Assembly (NCBI RefSeq): GCF_001423615.1
Contig: NZ_LMOU01000001.1
Coordinates: 2,405,250-2,469,249 of the forward strand
DNA length: 64,000 nt
Direction of reading: 5' to 3'
Source: Microbacterium sp. Leaf159
GTDB lineage: Bacteria > Actinomycetota > Actinomycetes > Actinomycetales > Microbacteriaceae
Position numbers and translations under genes: made by a program. Below the pieces are notes generated by a model, which saw only the letters and a list, made by a program, of their open reading frames with translations, did no database searches and was not told the origin of the DNA. Below are positions 27,977 through 36,994 of this stretch, piece by piece (the first letter of the stretch is position 1; every line of letters begins with the position of its first letter).

Positions 27977-28977
27977 AGGCTCTCGCCATCCACGGCAAAG
28001 AAGACATCCGCTGGGAAGACCGCGAGGTTCCGACCCCCGGCGACGGCGAGGTGCGCCTCCGGGTCAACTACGTCGGCATCTGCGGATCCGACCTGCACTA
28101 CTACTTCCACGGCGCCAACGGCGAGTACACGATCCGCGAGCCTCTGACCCCCGGTCACGAGCTCTCCGGTGTCGTCGACCTCGACCCCTCGGGTCGTCTG
28201 GCTCCCGGCACCCCTGTCACGGTTCACCCCGCGCGCTACGGCCCCGAGGTCCCCGGCCTCGAGGACCGCCCCCACCTGCGCCCCGGCGGCGACTACTTCG
28301 GCAGCGCCGCGGCGAACCCGCACCGCCAGGGCGGAGCATCCGAACTGCTGATCGTCGAAGAGCAGATGATCCGCGTGCTGCCGGCATCCCTTCCGCTCGA
28401 GCGCGCAGCCCTCGCCGAGCCGCTCGCCGTCGCGATCCACGCCGTGAACCTCGCCGGTGACATCACCGGCAAGCGCGTGCTCGTGATCGGTGCCGGACCC
28501 ATCGGCCTGCTCGTCGTGGCCGCTGCGGTCAAGGCGGGGGCATCGGTCGTGGGTGCCAGCGATGTGCGCGAAGAGCCCCTCGACCGCGCGCAGGCACTCG
28601 GCGCGACCGAGGCGTCGCTCGTCGGCCGCGACACGATCGAGAACGAGTCGTACGACGTCGTCTTCGAGTGCTCCGGCGTCGGAGTCGCGCTCACGCAGGC
28701 CGTGCGCGCCGCTCGCCGCGCCGGCACCATCGTGCAGGTCGGAATGCTCCCCAACGCCGACATCGGAGTGAACCTCGCCCCGATGCTCGCCAAGGAGCTC
28801 ACGATCCGCGGCGCCTTCCGCTTCTCCACCGAGATCGACGACGCGGTCGCCCTGCTGGCCGAGTCCGACGCCCTCGACTCCGTCATCTCTCACGTCCTCC
28901 CGGCATCCGACGCTGTCCAGGCCTTCGAGCTCGCTCGCGACTCGTCGGCCTCGGCGAAGGTCCTGCTGTCCCTCTAG
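27973..28977 (+). CDS. L-idonate/L-gulonate 5-dehydrogenase-like zinc dehydrogenase
   Basis: 334 residues of the medium-chain dehydrogenase family. Catalytic zinc ligands are the cysteine in VGICGSDLHYY and the histidine in TPGHELSG; the NAD fold has VIGAGPIGLL. The segment HYYFHGANGEYTIREP matches L-idonate 5-dehydrogenases. The loop that normally holds four structural-zinc cysteines is rebuilt without any cysteine (PARYGPEVPGLEDRPHLRPGG). Next to a mannonate oxidoreductase, the most useful reaction would be L-gulonate (or L-idonate) oxidation at C5. Gulonate gives D-fructuronate, the substrate of the preceding gene. Which epimer is used cannot be read from sequence. Confidence 0.82.
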   Translation: MKALAIHGKEDIRWEDREVPTPGDGEVRLRVNYVGICGSDLHYYFHGANGEYTIREPLTPGHELSGVVDLDPSGRLAPGTPVTVHPARYGPEVPGLEDRPHLRPGGDYFGSAAANPHRQGGASELLIVEEQMIRVLPASLPLERAALAEPLAVAIHAVNLAGDITGKRVLVIGAGPIGLLVVAAAVKAGASVVGASDVREEPLDRAQALGATEASLVGRDTIENESYDVVFECSGVGVALTQAVRAARRAGTIVQVGMLPNADIGVNLAPMLAKELTIRGAFRFSTEIDDAVALLAESDALDSVISHVLPASDAVQAFELARDSSASAKVLLSL

Positions 28978-29038
28978 CCGCATCCCCTCCGCGCCACCCC
29001 GCGCACCCACCTGTTCCTGGTCCGAAGGAGTACCTCCC

Positions 29039-30430
29039 ATGTCAGAACCGCAGACGACGGCCACGGCCGCCGACCCCACCGCGAAGAGGTCGGTGAAAGA
29101 CCTCGTTCGCGCCGCCATCTCCGGATGGCTCGGCACGGCGCTGGAGTTCATGGACTACCAGCTCTACTCGCTGGCCGCCGCGCTCGTCTTCGCCGATCTG
29201 TTCTTCTCGTCCGAGAACCCGGCGGTCGCGGTCGTCGCCGCGATGGCCACGTACGGCGTCGGCTACGTCGCCCGCCCGGTCGGCGCGTTCTTCTTCGCGC
29301 GCCTCGGTGACAAGACCGGTCGCACGAAGGTGCTGTTCTACACGATCCTCCTGATGGGTCTCGCGACCACCCTCATCGGCTTCCTGCCGACGTACAACCA
29401 GGTGGGCGTGCTCGCGCCGATCCTCCTCGTGCTGCTGCGCATCGCGCAGGGCTTCGGTGCGGGTGCCGAGATCTCGGGTGCGGGCGTCATGCTCGCCGAG
29501 TACGCACCGGCCAAGCGCCGTGGCATCATCGCGTCGCTCGTCGCGCTCGGCACGAACTGCGGAACCCTACTCGCGTCCGGCATCTGGGCCATCCTCCTCG
29601 TCGCCTACAGCGAGCAGGAAGTCATCGACTGGGCATGGCGCATCCCGTTCATCGGCAGCGCGATCATCATGCTCTTCGCGATCTGGGTGCGCTTCAACCT
29701 CAAGGAGACCCCGGTCTTCGAGGAGCGCGACGACGTCGTCGACGGCAAGGCGCTCTCTCGCGAAGAGACGATCCAGCTCGCCACCGAGACCGGCGACGTG
29801 CGCACGCTCGAGGCGATGGAGCGCAAGCCCTGGAAGGCGTTCTCGATCGCCCTCCTGCTGCGCTTCGGCCAGGCCGGCAACTCGGGCATGATCCAGACGT
29901 ACCTGATCAGCTACATCACCGTCGTGCTGCTGCTCGACCGCTCGATCGGCGTCAACGCCGTGATCGTCTCGTCGCTCGTCGCCTTCATCACCGTGCCGCT
30001 GTCGGGCTGGCTCGGCGACCGCTTCGGCCGCAAGCGCATGTACATGATCTGGTCGATCGTCGCGCTGATCATCATCATCCCGACGATCCTCATGATCAGC
30101 AGCGGTGTCACGGTGCAGGTCTTCATCGGCTACGTCGTGCTGCACAACCTCGCGGTGATGAGCTTCGCGTCGCTCGAGAACCTCACGCTCCCCGAGCTGT
30201 TCGGTGCACGCAACCGCTACACGTTCACGGCCATGGCGCGCGAGATCGCCGCCATCATCGCGACCGGCGCCGGCCCCGTCATCGCCGCCGCATGGGTGTC
30301 GGCCGTCACCGGCTCGTTCATCCCGATCATCATCATGCTGTTCATCTTCACGCTGAGCGCGCTGATCGCCTCGATCTGGATGCCCGAGGTCGCCGGCCGC
30401 GACCTGACGGACCCCCGCGACGCGATCTGA
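29039..30430 (+). CDS. MFS transporter, metabolite:H+ symporter type
   Basis: 463 residues, twelve helices, of the metabolite:proton symporter (ShiA/ProP/KgtP-like) branch. Marks are the motif around [16 protein letters not shown] after helix two, the long run [25 protein letters not shown] and [13 protein letters not shown] in the second half. AAGGAG lies eight bases before ATG 29039. Lying inside the sugar-acid operon it is the probable importer of the aldonate substrate, driven by the proton gradient. An extended cytoplasmic loop (about residues 230-270) is typical for this branch. Confidence 0.9.
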   Translation: MSEPQTTATAADPTAKRSVKDLVRAAISGWLGTALEFMDYQLYSLAAALVFADLFFSSENPAVAVVAAMATYGVGYVARPVGAFFFARLGDKTGRTKVLFYTILLMGLATTLIGFLPTYNQVGVLAPILLVLLRIAQGFGAGAEISGAGVMLAEYAPAKRRGIIASLVALGTNCGTLLASGIWAILLVAYSEQEVIDWAWRIPFIGSAIIMLFAIWVRFNLKETPVFEERDDVVDGKALSREETIQLATETGDVRTLEAMERKPWKAFSIALLLRFGQAGNSGMIQTYLISYITVVLLLDRSIGVNAVIVSSLVAFITVPLSGWLGDRFGRKRMYMIWSIVALIIIIPTILMISSGVTVQVFIGYVVLHNLAVMSFASLENLTLPELFGARNRYTFTAMAREIAAIIATGAGPVIAAAWVSAVTGSFIPIIIMLFIFTLSALIASIWMPEVAGRDLTDPRDAI

Positions 30431-30451
30431 TCGCCCCGCACATCACGACCA

Positions 30452-30481
30452 GGGGTGCGGACGCCCGAACGTCCGCACCCC
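30452..30481 (+). other. Intercistronic 12-bp hairpin in the sugar-acid operon
   Basis: GGGGTGCGGACG (30452-30463) and CGTCCGCACCCC (30470-30481) pair perfectly around six bases, between the transporter and mannonate dehydratase genes. No T-run follows, so it more likely sets relative mRNA stability or partial termination inside the operon than a full stop. Confidence 0.7.
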
Positions 30482-30512
30482 ACACCTCGCCCCGCATCTT
30501 CAGGAGAACGAC

Positions 30513-31739
30513 ATGACCATCGAGATCGTCGACGTCAACATCACCAGCCCCGGACGCAACTTCGTCACGCTCAAGATCACGACCTCCGACGGCATCGTCG
30601 GCCTGGGTGACGCCACGCTCAACGGACGTGAGCTCGCCGTCGCCTCGTACCTCTCCGACCACGTCGCCTCGATGCTCGTCGGACGCGACGAGGACCGCAT
30701 CGAAGACACCTGGCAGTACCTCTACCGCGGCCCGTACTGGCGTCGCGGCCCCGTGACCATGGCGGCGATCGCCGCAGTCGACATGGCGCTGTGGGACATC
30801 AAGGCGAAGAAGGCCGGGATGCCGCTGTACCAGCTGCTCGGCGGCGCCAGCCGCGAGGGCGTCCGCGTCTACGCCCATGCCTCGGGCACCGACTACGCGG
30901 CGCTCAAGAACGCCATCACCGGCTACGAGGAGCTCGGCTACACCGCCGTGCGCGTGCAGACCGGTGTGCCCGGCCTCGGCCAGATCTACGGCGTCTCGAA
31001 CGCCGGTCCCGGCGTGCGCTACGACTACGAGCCCGCCAAGCGCTCGGGCGACCGCCCTAGCGAAGAGACCTGGGACACCCGCAACTACCTCAACCACATG
31101 CCCGGGATCTTCTCGCAGATCCGCGAGGACTTCGGCACCGACCTGCGCATCCTGCACGACGGACACCACCGGATGTCGCCGATCGAGGCCGCGCGCTTCG
31201 CGAAGGACATCGAACCCTACGACCTGTTCTGGCTCGAGGACTGCACCCCCGGTGAAGACCAGACCGCGCTGCGCCTGGTGCGCCAGCACTCGACCACGCC
31301 GCTCGCGATCGGCGAGGTCTTCAACTCGGTGTTCGACTATCAGACCCTCATCACCGAGCGCCTGATCGACTACGTGCGCTCGGCCGTCACCCACACCGGT
31401 GGCATCACGGCCATGAAGAAGCTGCTCGACTTCGCCGCGATCTACGGCATCAAGTCCGGCATCCATGGTCCGACCGACATCTCCCCGGTCGGCATGGCCG
31501 CAGCCCTGCACCTCGACCTCGCGATCCACAACTTCGGCATCCAGGAGTACATGCCGCACAACGCGCAGACGCTCGAGGTGTTCCAGACGTCGTTCACGTT
31601 CGACAAGGGCTTCCTGCACCCCGGCGACAAGCCCGGACTCGGTGTCGACCTCGATGAGGATGCCGCCTCCGGCCACGAGTACACCAAGGCGTATCTGCCG
31701 GTGAACCGTCTGCTCGACGGGACCGTCCATGACTGGTGA
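30513..31739 (+). CDS. manD: D-mannonate dehydratase (ManD, enolase superfamily)
   Basis: 408 residues. ManD removes water from D-mannonate to form 2-keto-3-deoxygluconate. Family marks are the capping-domain start [13 protein letters not shown], the [10 protein letters not shown] loop, the metal-site and catalytic segments [31 protein letters not shown] and [10 protein letters not shown], and the C-terminal GVDLDEDAA. It belongs to the RspA/ManD subgroup, which includes both efficient mannonate dehydratases and low-activity members; the presence of the whole downstream pathway argues for the efficient type. CAGGAG precedes the ATG. Overlaps the aldolase gene by 11 bases. Confidence 0.92.
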   Translation: MTIEIVDVNITSPGRNFVTLKITTSDGIVGLGDATLNGRELAVASYLSDHVASMLVGRDEDRIEDTWQYLYRGPYWRRGPVTMAAIAAVDMALWDIKAKKAGMPLYQLLGGASREGVRVYAHASGTDYAALKNAITGYEELGYTAVRVQTGVPGLGQIYGVSNAGPGVRYDYEPAKRSGDRPSEETWDTRNYLNHMPGIFSQIREDFGTDLRILHDGHHRMSPIEAARFAKDIEPYDLFWLEDCTPGEDQTALRLVRQHSTTPLAIGEVFNSVFDYQTLITERLIDYVRSAVTHTGGITAMKKLLDFAAIYGIKSGIHGPTDISPVGMAAALHLDLAIHNFGIQEYMPHNAQTLEVFQTSFTFDKGFLHPGDKPGLGVDLDEDAASGHEYTKAYLPVNRLLDGTVHDW

Positions 31740-32382
31740 GGTGCTCCGGGTCGCCCTGTCGCCGCGCACGGTCGACTCGCGTCTGATCGTCGTCGCCCGC
31801 GCGAAGCGGGCAGAGGACTACGACGCCGTGCTCGACGTCCTCGTGGAGGCCGGCATCCGCAGCGTCGAGCTGACGCTCACGACCCCGGGCACGTTCGCGC
31901 ACTTCCCGCACCTGCTCGCGCGGTTCGGTGACACGATCGACCTCGGCATCGGGACCGTCACGAACACCCACGACCTGGCACGGGCGATCGAGGTGGGCGC
32001 CGCCTACATCGTGACGCCGATCACGTCGACCGACTTCGTCACTCAGGCGACGGATGCCGGTGTGCCGATCGTCCCGGGCGGACTCACCCCGACCGAATTG
32101 TTCGCCTCGTGGTCTGCGGGCGCCTCTGCGGTCAAGGTGTTCCCCGCGGGGCAAGTGGGTCCCTCGTACCTCAAGGATCTGCGCGGGCCGTTCCCCGACC
32201 TGGTCGCGGTGCCTTCTGGTGGCGTCGATCTCGCCGGAGCAGAAGCCTGGCTGCGTGCCGGTGCGGTCGCGGTGAGCGTGGGCGGACCGCTGCTGGGCGA
32301 CGCCTTCGCCGGCGGAGACCTCGCGGCGTTGCGTGAGCGGGCTGCGGCATTCGTCGAGGTCTGCGCGCGGAGCGGCGAGTGA
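31729..32382 (+). CDS. eda: KDPG aldolase (bifunctional 4-hydroxy-2-oxoglutarate/KDPG aldolase)
   Basis: 217 residues, normal for a class I aldolase TIM barrel. It splits 2-keto-3-deoxy-6-phosphogluconate into pyruvate and glyceraldehyde-3-phosphate. The Schiff-base lysine is in AVKVFPAG; the catalytic glutamate is in [10 protein letters not shown] and the phosphate site includes PSGGVDL and VGGPL. Start overlaps the end of manD by 11 bases and the end overlaps the kinase start (GTGA), so translation is coupled. Confidence 0.93.
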   Translation: MTGEVLRVALSPRTVDSRLIVVARAKRAEDYDAVLDVLVEAGIRSVELTLTTPGTFAHFPHLLARFGDTIDLGIGTVTNTHDLARAIEVGAAYIVTPITSTDFVTQATDAGVPIVPGGLTPTELFASWSAGASAVKVFPAGQVGPSYLKDLRGPFPDLVAVPSGGVDLAGAEAWLRAGAVAVSVGGPLLGDAFAGGDLAALRERAAAFVEVCARSGE

Positions 32383-33338
32383 GCGCTGCCCCGCCGTCTG
32401 TCGTGACGCTCGGCGAGACCATGGCGCTCGTGCGCACGACCGAGATCGGATCCCTGCGGCACGCGAACTCGCTGGCGTTCGGCATCGGCGGCGCCGAGAG
32501 CAACGTCGCGATCGGGCTCGCTCGCCTCGGCGTGCCGACCTCGTGGCTCGGACGCGTCGGAGACGACTCCCTCGGCGAGCGCGTCGCACGCGAGATCCGC
32601 GGTGACGGCGTCGATGTGCGGGCGGTCGTCGACCCCGATGCCGCGACCGGCCTGATGGTGAAGGAGCGGCCCTCTGCCGCATCCACCGCCGTGCACTACT
32701 ACCGGGCCGCGTCTGCGGGCTCCCGCCTGCATCCGGACGATCTACCCGACGGATGGGTCGAGGGCGCAGCGCTGCTGCACATCACGGGCATCACTCCCCT
32801 GCTGTCGGATACCGCTCGGGCGACTCTTCACGCGGCGATCGACCGCGCGCGGGCGGGCGGTGCGATGGTCAGCTTCGACATCAACTACCGCTCGGCGTTG
32901 GCATCGCCCGAAGTCGCCGGCCCCGTGCTCCGCCAGCTCGCGGAGCGTTCTGACATCATCTTCGGCGGCGAGGAGGAGTTCGCGATCCTCTACCCCGGCG
33001 CGTCGGCTGCGGATGCCGCCGCCTCCCTGCGCGATGCCGGATGCGCGACGACAGTGCTGAAGCTCGGTCCGGACGGTGCCACCGTGTTCGCCGAGGATGC
33101 CGAGGTCACAGGCCCCGGGTTCACGATCACCCCGGTCGACACCGTCGGCGCGGGCGACGCCTTCGTCGCCGGATACCTGAGCGGACTGCTCGACGGACTC
33201 GACCTCGACGTAGTCCTGCGCCGCGCGAACGCGTGCGGCGCGATGGCGTGCCTCGTGCCGGGCGACTGGGAGGCCGCGCCTACGCTGCGCGACCTCGAGC
33301 GCTTCCTCGATGGCGATTCCGATCCGGTACGGCGCTGA
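32379..33338 (+). CDS. kdgK: 2-keto-3-deoxygluconate kinase (PfkB family)
   Basis: 319 residues of the ribokinase/PfkB fold. N-terminal glycine pair segment GIGGAESNVAIGLARLG and the C-terminal catalytic motif DTVGAGDAFVAGYLSG are clear. It would phosphorylate KDG to KDPG, the substrate of the preceding aldolase gene. The GTG start overlaps the aldolase stop. Last gene of the operon; substrate choice is by context, since fructokinases look similar. Confidence 0.9.
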   Translation: MSAAPPSVVTLGETMALVRTTEIGSLRHANSLAFGIGGAESNVAIGLARLGVPTSWLGRVGDDSLGERVAREIRGDGVDVRAVVDPDAATGLMVKERPSAASTAVHYYRAASAGSRLHPDDLPDGWVEGAALLHITGITPLLSDTARATLHAAIDRARAGGAMVSFDINYRSALASPEVAGPVLRQLAERSDIIFGGEEEFAILYPGASAADAAASLRDAGCATTVLKLGPDGATVFAEDAEVTGPGFTITPVDTVGAGDAFVAGYLSGLLDGLDLDVVLRRANACGAMACLVPGDWEAAPTLRDLERFLDGDSDPVRR

Positions 33339-33465
33339 TCCGGTGCGGCTCGATCGCGTCCTCACGACCGGGACGATCACGTCCTCGCGACCCGGCACCA
33401 TCGCCATACCGGAATCCGTCGCGCGCGTCATGGGGCACGCGCAACTGGCGCCCGGTGAAGGCGCG

Positions 33466-33471
33466 TAGCCT
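33466..33471 (+). promoter_or_regulatory. -10 box (TAGCCT) of a leaderless promoter
   Basis: TAGCCT ends six bases before ATG 33478; no ribosome-binding site is present. Confidence 0.5.
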
Positions 33472-33477
33472 CGAAGT

Positions 33478-34239
33478 ATGACGAAAGCCGCTGTATCCCC
33501 GTCCACGGCTTCCGCCCTCCCGGATTCCGACCGCTCGCGCACTCCGCTGTTCGCTCACGCCGCGCTCAACTCCCGACCGGTCGCGCTGATCTACCGCATC
33601 CTCGCTCTCGCGGTCATCATCGCCGGCGTGATCCGGCATTCCGACGTCCTGACCGGTGCGCCGAACTGGACGACGCTGCTGTTCTACACGATGGTCAGCA
33701 ACCTGCTGTGCCTCGTCTGGGTCGCACTGCTCGTCGTCCGCACGGGCAGAGATCTGGGCCGCCGAGGCCCGGCCGGCACCTCCACGCCGAGCGCTCGAGC
33801 AAGCGGGGCCGTGATGATGGCGATCACCGTCACGATGCTCATCTACCTGGTCGTCCTGGTGCCGACGAGGTTCGCCGACGGCGACTCCGACATCTTCTCG
33901 CTGACCGACAACCTCATCCACATCATCACGCCGCTGCTGGTGATCGTGGACTGGCTGGTCTTCGTGCCGAAGGGGTCGTTCCGGTGGACCGACCCCTTGC
34001 TGTGGACGCTCATCCCCTACGCATACCTGGTGTGGGCCTTCATCTACGGAGCTGTCGGCGGGGAGTTCACGCCCGGTCAGAAGTATCCGTACCCGTTCAT
34101 GGACGTCGACGCTCTCGGAGTCGGCGGCGTCGCCCAGTGGATCGTCGCGCTGACTCTGGCGCTCGTCGTCGTCGGCCTGGTGTTCGTCGTGATCGATCGC
34201 GCACTCGCCGCCCTCGCACGGCGCCTCGACCGCCGCTGA
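33478..34239 (+). CDS. Pr6Pr (FAR-17a/AIG1-like) membrane protein, copy 1
   Basis: 253 residues with about six helices. The helix with FYTMVSNLLCLVW, the histidine in NLIHIITPLLVIVDWLVF and the late PYPFMDV loop mark the bacterial Pr6Pr/FAR-17a family. Eukaryotic relatives hydrolyse lipid esters using a conserved threonine and histidine; bacterial function is unknown. A second, shorter copy lies at 49690. A disordered N-terminal stretch of about 30 residues precedes the first helix. It converges on the Arr gene with only six bases between stops. Confidence 0.82.
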   Translation: MTKAAVSPSTASALPDSDRSRTPLFAHAALNSRPVALIYRILALAVIIAGVIRHSDVLTGAPNWTTLLFYTMVSNLLCLVWVALLVVRTGRDLGRRGPAGTSTPSARASGAVMMAITVTMLIYLVVLVPTRFADGDSDIFSLTDNLIHIITPLLVIVDWLVFVPKGSFRWTDPLLWTLIPYAYLVWAFIYGAVGGEFTPGQKYPYPFMDVDALGVGGVAQWIVALTLALVVVGLVFVVIDRALAALARRLDRR

Positions 34240-34245
34240 CTCGGC

Positions 34246-34656
34246 TCAGTTGATGATCTCGCCGTGCTCGTCGTCGCGGATGGCGGCGAGCCGCTCCCGC
34301 CAGATGGCGAGTGCCTCGGGCGTCAAACGGGTCCAGTCGTGCACCTCGCGGATCACCCGCAGCGGCGCACTGCTGCGGTACGACCGGGTCGGGTTGCCCG
34401 GGAACTTCTTGTCGGTCACGTTCGGATCGTTCTCGAACGCTCCGGACACCTCGACCTCGTAGACCCGAGGCTCCCGGTCACCGGGTACGAGCTCGGCCGC
34501 GAGCCCCGCGCCGTCCGCCACGGCCGTGAAGTAGATGTGATTCATCACGATCTCGGGGCGGTAGTTCGAGTGGAACCCGGCCGTCAGCAGGTCGCCCGGT
34601 CGCAGATCTGCTTTGGTGCCGTGGAAGAAGGGGCCGTCATCCAGTGCGTCGCTCAC
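34246..34656 (-). CDS. arr: NAD+-rifamycin ADP-ribosyltransferase (Arr)
   Basis: 136 residues, the usual length. Arr inactivates rifamycins by transferring ADP-ribose from NAD+ to the ansa-chain hydroxyl. The family's sequence is strongly conserved: FHGTKADLRPGDLL, NHIYFTA and NDPNVTDKKFPGNPTRSYRS. H12, Y42 and D77 have the same mutual spacing (30 and 35) as the reported catalytic residues of mycobacterial Arr. No mobile element is near and base composition is like the neighbours, so it looks resident rather than recently acquired. Confidence 0.95.
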   Translation of the reverse strand: MSDALDDGPFFHGTKADLRPGDLLTAGFHSNYRPEIVMNHIYFTAVADGAGLAAELVPGDREPRVYEVEVSGAFENDPNVTDKKFPGNPTRSYRSSAPLRVIREVHDWTRLTPEALAIWRERLAAIRDDEHGEIIN

Positions 34657-34734
34657 CGCAGAAGCCTACGACTGCGCCTCGCACTTCGGAAGGACAGCCT
34701 CGGGGCTCCTGCGCACTCGCGCGCCGCGACGCCG

Positions 34735-34989
34735 TCAGCGCTCCGAGCGGCGCGTGCCCACTCCCGGCTCGTCGTTGTGGACTGATTCGTCAGCCACGGA
34801 CGACTCCGACGACGGATCGACCCGAACCGCACCGGACCCGCCGGAGTCTGCGCCGGCCCCGCCGGCGGGGGTGTCGGTCACCTGCCCGGGGTCGTCGCCG
34901 TCGCGCTCCTCGATCAGTGCGGCGATGCCCTCGACAGAAGGCGAGGCTCCGTCTGGCGTGACGGCGTCATCGCGCTCGGCGCCGCTCAT
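34735..34989 (-). CDS. Small acidic hypothetical protein
   Basis: 84 residues, rich in Asp, Glu, Ser, Gly and Pro (for example SSESSVADESVHNDEPGVG), with no hydrophobic segment; probably disordered. The ATG at 34989 overlaps the stop of the preceding acidic protein (ATGA), so the two are translated together. I do not recognise a family. Confidence 0.55.
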   Translation of the reverse strand: MSGAERDDAVTPDGASPSVEGIAALIEERDGDDPGQVTDTPAGGAGADSGGSGAVRVDPSSESSVADESVHNDEPGVGTRRSER

Positions 34990-35222
34990 TCGCTGCCGTC
35001 GCGGAGGTCGCGCGGTGCATCTCCGGCGACGGCATCCGGTTCGCCCTCCGCGTCGAGATCGCCCTGGCCGTCGTCGCCCAGCTCGGCCTCGAGAGCATCC
35101 TCGCCCTGAGTCTCCGGCTGATCGGTGTTCGTGGGGAATGTGCCGTCGGTGAAATCGTCGACCGGCGGGATGCCCGGCATGTTCGGCGGGAAGCTGTTGG
35201 CGAAAGCGTCGATGTTCGACAT
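34986..35222 (-). CDS. Small acidic hypothetical protein
   Basis: 78 residues from ATG 35222, which has GAGGAGGG at a good distance upstream. It starts MSNIDAFANSFPPNMPGIPPVDDF and then becomes a run of acidic and glycine/proline residues; no membrane segment. The well-placed ribosome-binding site and four-base overlap with the next gene support coding. No known family. Confidence 0.6.
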   Translation of the reverse strand: MSNIDAFANSFPPNMPGIPPVDDFTDGTFPTNTDQPETQGEDALEAELGDDGQGDLDAEGEPDAVAGDAPRDLRDGSE

Positions 35223-35295
35223 GGTGCCCTCCTCTGGTTTCGTCCGAACCACCATGATCCGCGCGAACCGCGGCGAGCGCAGGGCGGTTGACAGC

Positions 35296-35628
35296 TCACT
35301 CGAGGACGAGGATGATTCCCGCGGCGACCCCCAGCAACAGAGTGGATGCAGTGGCGAGGGCCAGCGCCAGTGCCCCGTGGGCGAGACGCCCCTCACTCAT
35401 CAGCGATGCAGTGGTCCGTCGGTATCCGACCGCGGCGAGCGCGTACGCGGTGGTCGCGAGGCCGGCGCCTAGCACGGCGACCACGACAGCCACCACGCCG
35501 CCGAGCTCGATGGTGAAACGCAACGCGATCAGGTTCGCCGTGGCGAAGGCGAGACAGGTCCGCCGCCAGGCGAGGAGCGTGCGCTCGGGCTGCATTCCCT
35601 TGTCGAAGATCGCCGCGGGCTCGCTCAC
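35296..35628 (-). CDS. DUF202 family membrane protein, copy 2
   Basis: 110 residues with three helices. DUF202 marks are QPERTLLAWRRTCLAF near the start and the later helices. It overlaps the preceding DUF202 gene by four bases (GTGA), so the pair are translated together at the end of the sulfatase operon. Function of DUF202 (YidH-like) is unknown. Confidence 0.82.
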   Translation of the reverse strand: MSEPAAIFDKGMQPERTLLAWRRTCLAFATANLIALRFTIELGGVVAVVVAVLGAGLATTAYALAAVGYRRTTASLMSEGRLAHGALALALATASTLLLGVAAGIILVLE

Positions 35629-35984
35629 ACGAAGATGCCGATCGTCACGAGCGCTGCGGCGACGATGATGCCGATGACGATGACGCCGCCCACACCGAGA
35701 TCGGGCATCGGCGACGACCGTCGCATCGCGGTCTCGGCGGCGCTCCACCCGAACCACGCCTGCAGCGCGGCGAGGGTTCCGAGGACGAGGAACACGGCGG
35801 CCGCCGCAATACGCCAGGCGACGGCATCCGGCAGGGCGAGAGCCTCGAGCGCGAACGCAGCCGCGTACATCGCGAGAGCGGTGCGCAGCCAGGCGAGGAA
35901 GGTGCGCTCGTTCGCGAGGCTGAAGCGCGGATCCGGCTCCTCGCCTTCACGGTAGACCCGATCGGGGAATCGTCTTCTCGTCAT
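35625..35984 (-). CDS. DUF202 (YidH-like) family membrane protein, copy 1
   Basis: 119 residues. The motif LANERTFLAWLRTALAMYA is the family hallmark, followed by two further helices (WRIAAAAVFLVLGTLAALQAW; VIVIGIIVAAALVTIGIFV). ATG 35984 overlaps the stop of the formylglycine-generating enzyme. The tight overlaps put both DUF202 genes in the sulfatase operon, but no functional link between DUF202 and sulfatases is established. Confidence 0.85.
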   Translation of the reverse strand: MTRRRFPDRVYREGEEPDPRFSLANERTFLAWLRTALAMYAAAFALEALALPDAVAWRIAAAAVFLVLGTLAALQAWFGWSAAETAMRRSSPMPDLGVGGVIVIGIIVAAALVTIGIFV

Positions 35985-36985
35985 GGCAGCGTGTCTCCGG
36001 TCGATACCGACACGGTCCGGAAGCCGGCGTTGCCCATCGACGAGTCCGGCGTGTTCGACGACCGTGCGGAGTTCCGATACCTGTTGCAGTACGAAGCATG
36101 GCACAGGTAGCTGCCGCCGCGGAGGACACGGGGGTGCCCCGCGGGCACGGACGCCACAGGGGCGCGGTCGATCCGGCGCTGATACGCGTCGGGCGCGAAG
36201 CCGTCGGCGCACCACTCCCAGACATTGCCGACCGTCTGCCAGAGCCCGTAGCCGTTCGGCGCGAAGCTGCGCACCGGCGCCGTGGTGAGCCACCCGTCGG
36301 CTGCGGTGTTGACGCCCGGGAAGACGCCCTGCCAGATGTTGGCCCGCCAGCCGCCGGCGTCGACCGGTTCGTCGCCCCACGGGTAGCGAGCGCCCACGAG
36401 TCCGCCGCGGGAGGCGTACTCCCATTCGGCTTCGGTGGGCAGTCGCCGCCCCGCCCACGCGCAGTAGGCCTGGGCGTCGTTCCAGCTGACATGGACGACG
36501 GGATGCTGATCGAGTCCGTCGAGGCTCGATCGGCCTCCGCCCGGATGCGACCAGTCGGCGCCGCGCACCCCGAACCACCAGGGTGCGACACCCGCCGGGC
36601 CGGTGATGTCGGCGCGCTCGGCATCGACGGCGAGATGGAACACCGCCGAGTACCCGAAGGCCTCCGCCTCAGTGCGGTATCCGGTGTCGGCGACGAAGCG
36701 CGCGAAGTCAGCGTTCGTGACGGTCGTCGCATCGATCTCGAAAGCAGCGACCTCGATCTGATGCACCGGCAGCTCTCCATCGCCGGGGTTGCGATCGCCC
36801 GAGGAGTCCCCCATGGTCAGCACCCCCTCGGGCACCCTCGCCTGCGCGACGCGATGGCGGCCGTCACCCGGCGACGCCGCGGCCAGCACCGCAACCGGGC
36901 GCAGACCGATCCGCATCGTCATCGGCTCCGATCGCTGCGGCATCCCGCAGCCGCACCCGCACCCCTCGCTCCCGGCGCTGCTCAT
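35981..36985 (-). CDS. Formylglycine-generating enzyme family protein
   Basis: 334 residues. The enzyme oxidises the cysteine of a sulfatase CxPxR motif to formylglycine, using copper and oxygen. Family blocks are VTNADFARFVADTG, HPVVHVSWNDAQAYCAWAGRR with LPTEAEWEYASRGG (not contiguous), VGNVWEWC and the active site GGSYLCHASYC with C295 and C300, matching the copper-binding C-x4-C of aerobic FGEs. An N-terminal extension with CGCGCG (residues 9-13) is unusual. ATG 36985 has AGGAG six bases upstream and lies nine bases after the sulfatase stop codon, so the enzyme and its client are in one operon. No signal peptide. Confidence 0.93.
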   Translation of the reverse strand: MSSAGSEGCGCGCGMPQRSEPMTMRIGLRPVAVLAAASPGDGRHRVAQARVPEGVLTMGDSSGDRNPGDGELPVHQIEVAAFEIDATTVTNADFARFVADTGYRTEAEAFGYSAVFHLAVDAERADITGPAGVAPWWFGVRGADWSHPGGGRSSLDGLDQHPVVHVSWNDAQAYCAWAGRRLPTEAEWEYASRGGLVGARYPWGDEPVDAGGWRANIWQGVFPGVNTAADGWLTTAPVRSFAPNGYGLWQTVGNVWEWCADGFAPDAYQRRIDRAPVASVPAGHPRVLRGGSYLCHASYCNRYRNSARSSNTPDSSMGNAGFRTVSVSTGDTLP

Positions 36986-36994
36986 CGAGTGCTC

